Shown here in pieces: positions 13,196 to 13,410 of a stretch of 13,410 nucleotides of DNA. A model generated the notes under the pieces. The model did not search any database, was not told the DNA's origin, and was given only the letters and a program-made list of their open reading frames with translations. Each line of letters begins with the position of its first letter. Position 1 is the first letter of the stretch. Made by a program: the position numbers and the translations under genes. This DNA is from Holophagaceae bacterium (GTDB lineage: Bacteria; Acidobacteriota; Holophagae; Holophagales; Holophagaceae). The DNA is taken from NCBI GenBank assembly GCA_003158505.1, contig PMJK01000102.1:16272-29681 (forward strand), given 5' to 3'.

Positions 13196-13410
13196 ATGCT
13201 CGAACGTCTGGACTACCAGGCCGTCGGTTTGATCTCCGGGCTGGAAGTCCACCAGCAGCTTCTCACCCGGGAAAAGTTGTTCTGCCGCTGCCCGGCGGGC
13301 CTCTACACCGAGACCCACGACGGCGAGGTGCTGCGCCACATGCGCCCCACCCTGTCCGAACTGGGCGAGTACGACGGCACCGCGCTCATGGAGTTCAAGA
13401 CCAAGAAGGA
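13196..13410 (+). CDS. gatE: GatE-type Glu-tRNA(Gln) amidotransferase subunit, N-terminal part (3' end outside window)
   Basis: The first 71 residues are visible. GLEVHQQLLTREKLFCRCP (about 15-33) is the start shared by GatB and GatE. The next block, MRPTLSELGEYDGTALMEFK (about 49-68), matches GatE, where an RPT-SELG-D-A pattern is typical. GatB instead has the zinc-ligand segment CPVCLGMPG there, which is absent. GatE is the tRNA-binding kinase/transferase subunit of the heterodimeric GatDE enzyme of archaea, which phosphorylates Glu-tRNA(Gln) and amidates it with ammonia from the GatD asparaginase-like subunit. GAGGAG at 13185-13190 sets ATG 13196. No gatD-like gene is within the window. 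Assignment to GatE over GatB is fairly firm, but the protein could be a divergent paralog with another partner. Confidence 0.83.
   Translation, partial: MLERLDYQAVGLISGLEVHQQLLTREKLFCRCPAGLYTETHDGEVLRHMRPTLSELGEYDGTALMEFKTKK

Overview
The window is high-GC, gene-dense bacterial chromosome from a diderm. It carries an MlaEFD-type lipid transporter, GlmU, PdxA, a periplasmic PBP7-type peptidase, and tRNA genes that encode their own CCA. Two genes point to the Holophaga/Geothrix branch of Acidobacteriota: a divergent, extended Hfq-like protein and a GatE-type amidotransferase subunit in a bacterial setting. That placement is an inference from gene content and was not tested by any search.

Layout. 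1-489 is the 3' part of mnmA on the + strand. It converges on a minus-strand block, which reads from right to left: a Fur-family regulator (1287-787), tRNA-Gly(GCC), a terminator hairpin, tRNA-Cys(GCA) and a second terminator hairpin. A PilS/NtrB-like membrane histidine kinase (1314-2978) diverges from the fur gene across only 26 bp and has no response regulator beside it. After a 228-bp gap a long + strand run begins: Hfq-like gene, pdxA, glmU, mlaE, mlaF, mlaD, a DUF116 gene and a UbiA-family prenyltransferase (3207-11014). Every gap in this run is under 60 bp, and the last four genes are joined by three successive 4-bp ATGA overlaps. Next come a PbpG-like D,D-endopeptidase with PgeF (11089-12592), then spoVG (12647-13006). 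Last are a tRNA-Gln(UUG) gene with its own likely promoter and, 23 nt further on, the start of a gatE-type gene that runs off the window.

How the genes fit together. Envelope building dominates: GlmU supplies UDP-GlcNAc; PbpG and PgeF act on peptidoglycan remodelling and fidelity; MlaE/MlaF/MlaD form an inner-membrane lipid transporter. This MlaD has a long helical stalk and a strand-rich C-terminal domain that may reach the outer membrane. Two membrane proteins, a cysteine-rich DUF116 protein and a UbiA prenyltransferase, are translationally coupled to the transporter. This suggests an isoprenoid-lipid synthesis and transport unit, the best candidate here for an undescribed system. The second theme is tRNA-Gln: MnmA thiolates U34 of tRNAs such as tRNA-Gln(UUG), and the tRNA-Gln gene sits directly upstream of a gene for an enzyme of the Glu-tRNA(Gln) amidation step. 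RNA-binding regulators (Hfq-like, SpoVG) and a metal-type Fur regulator complete the window. No CRISPR array, insertion sequence or prophage gene was seen.
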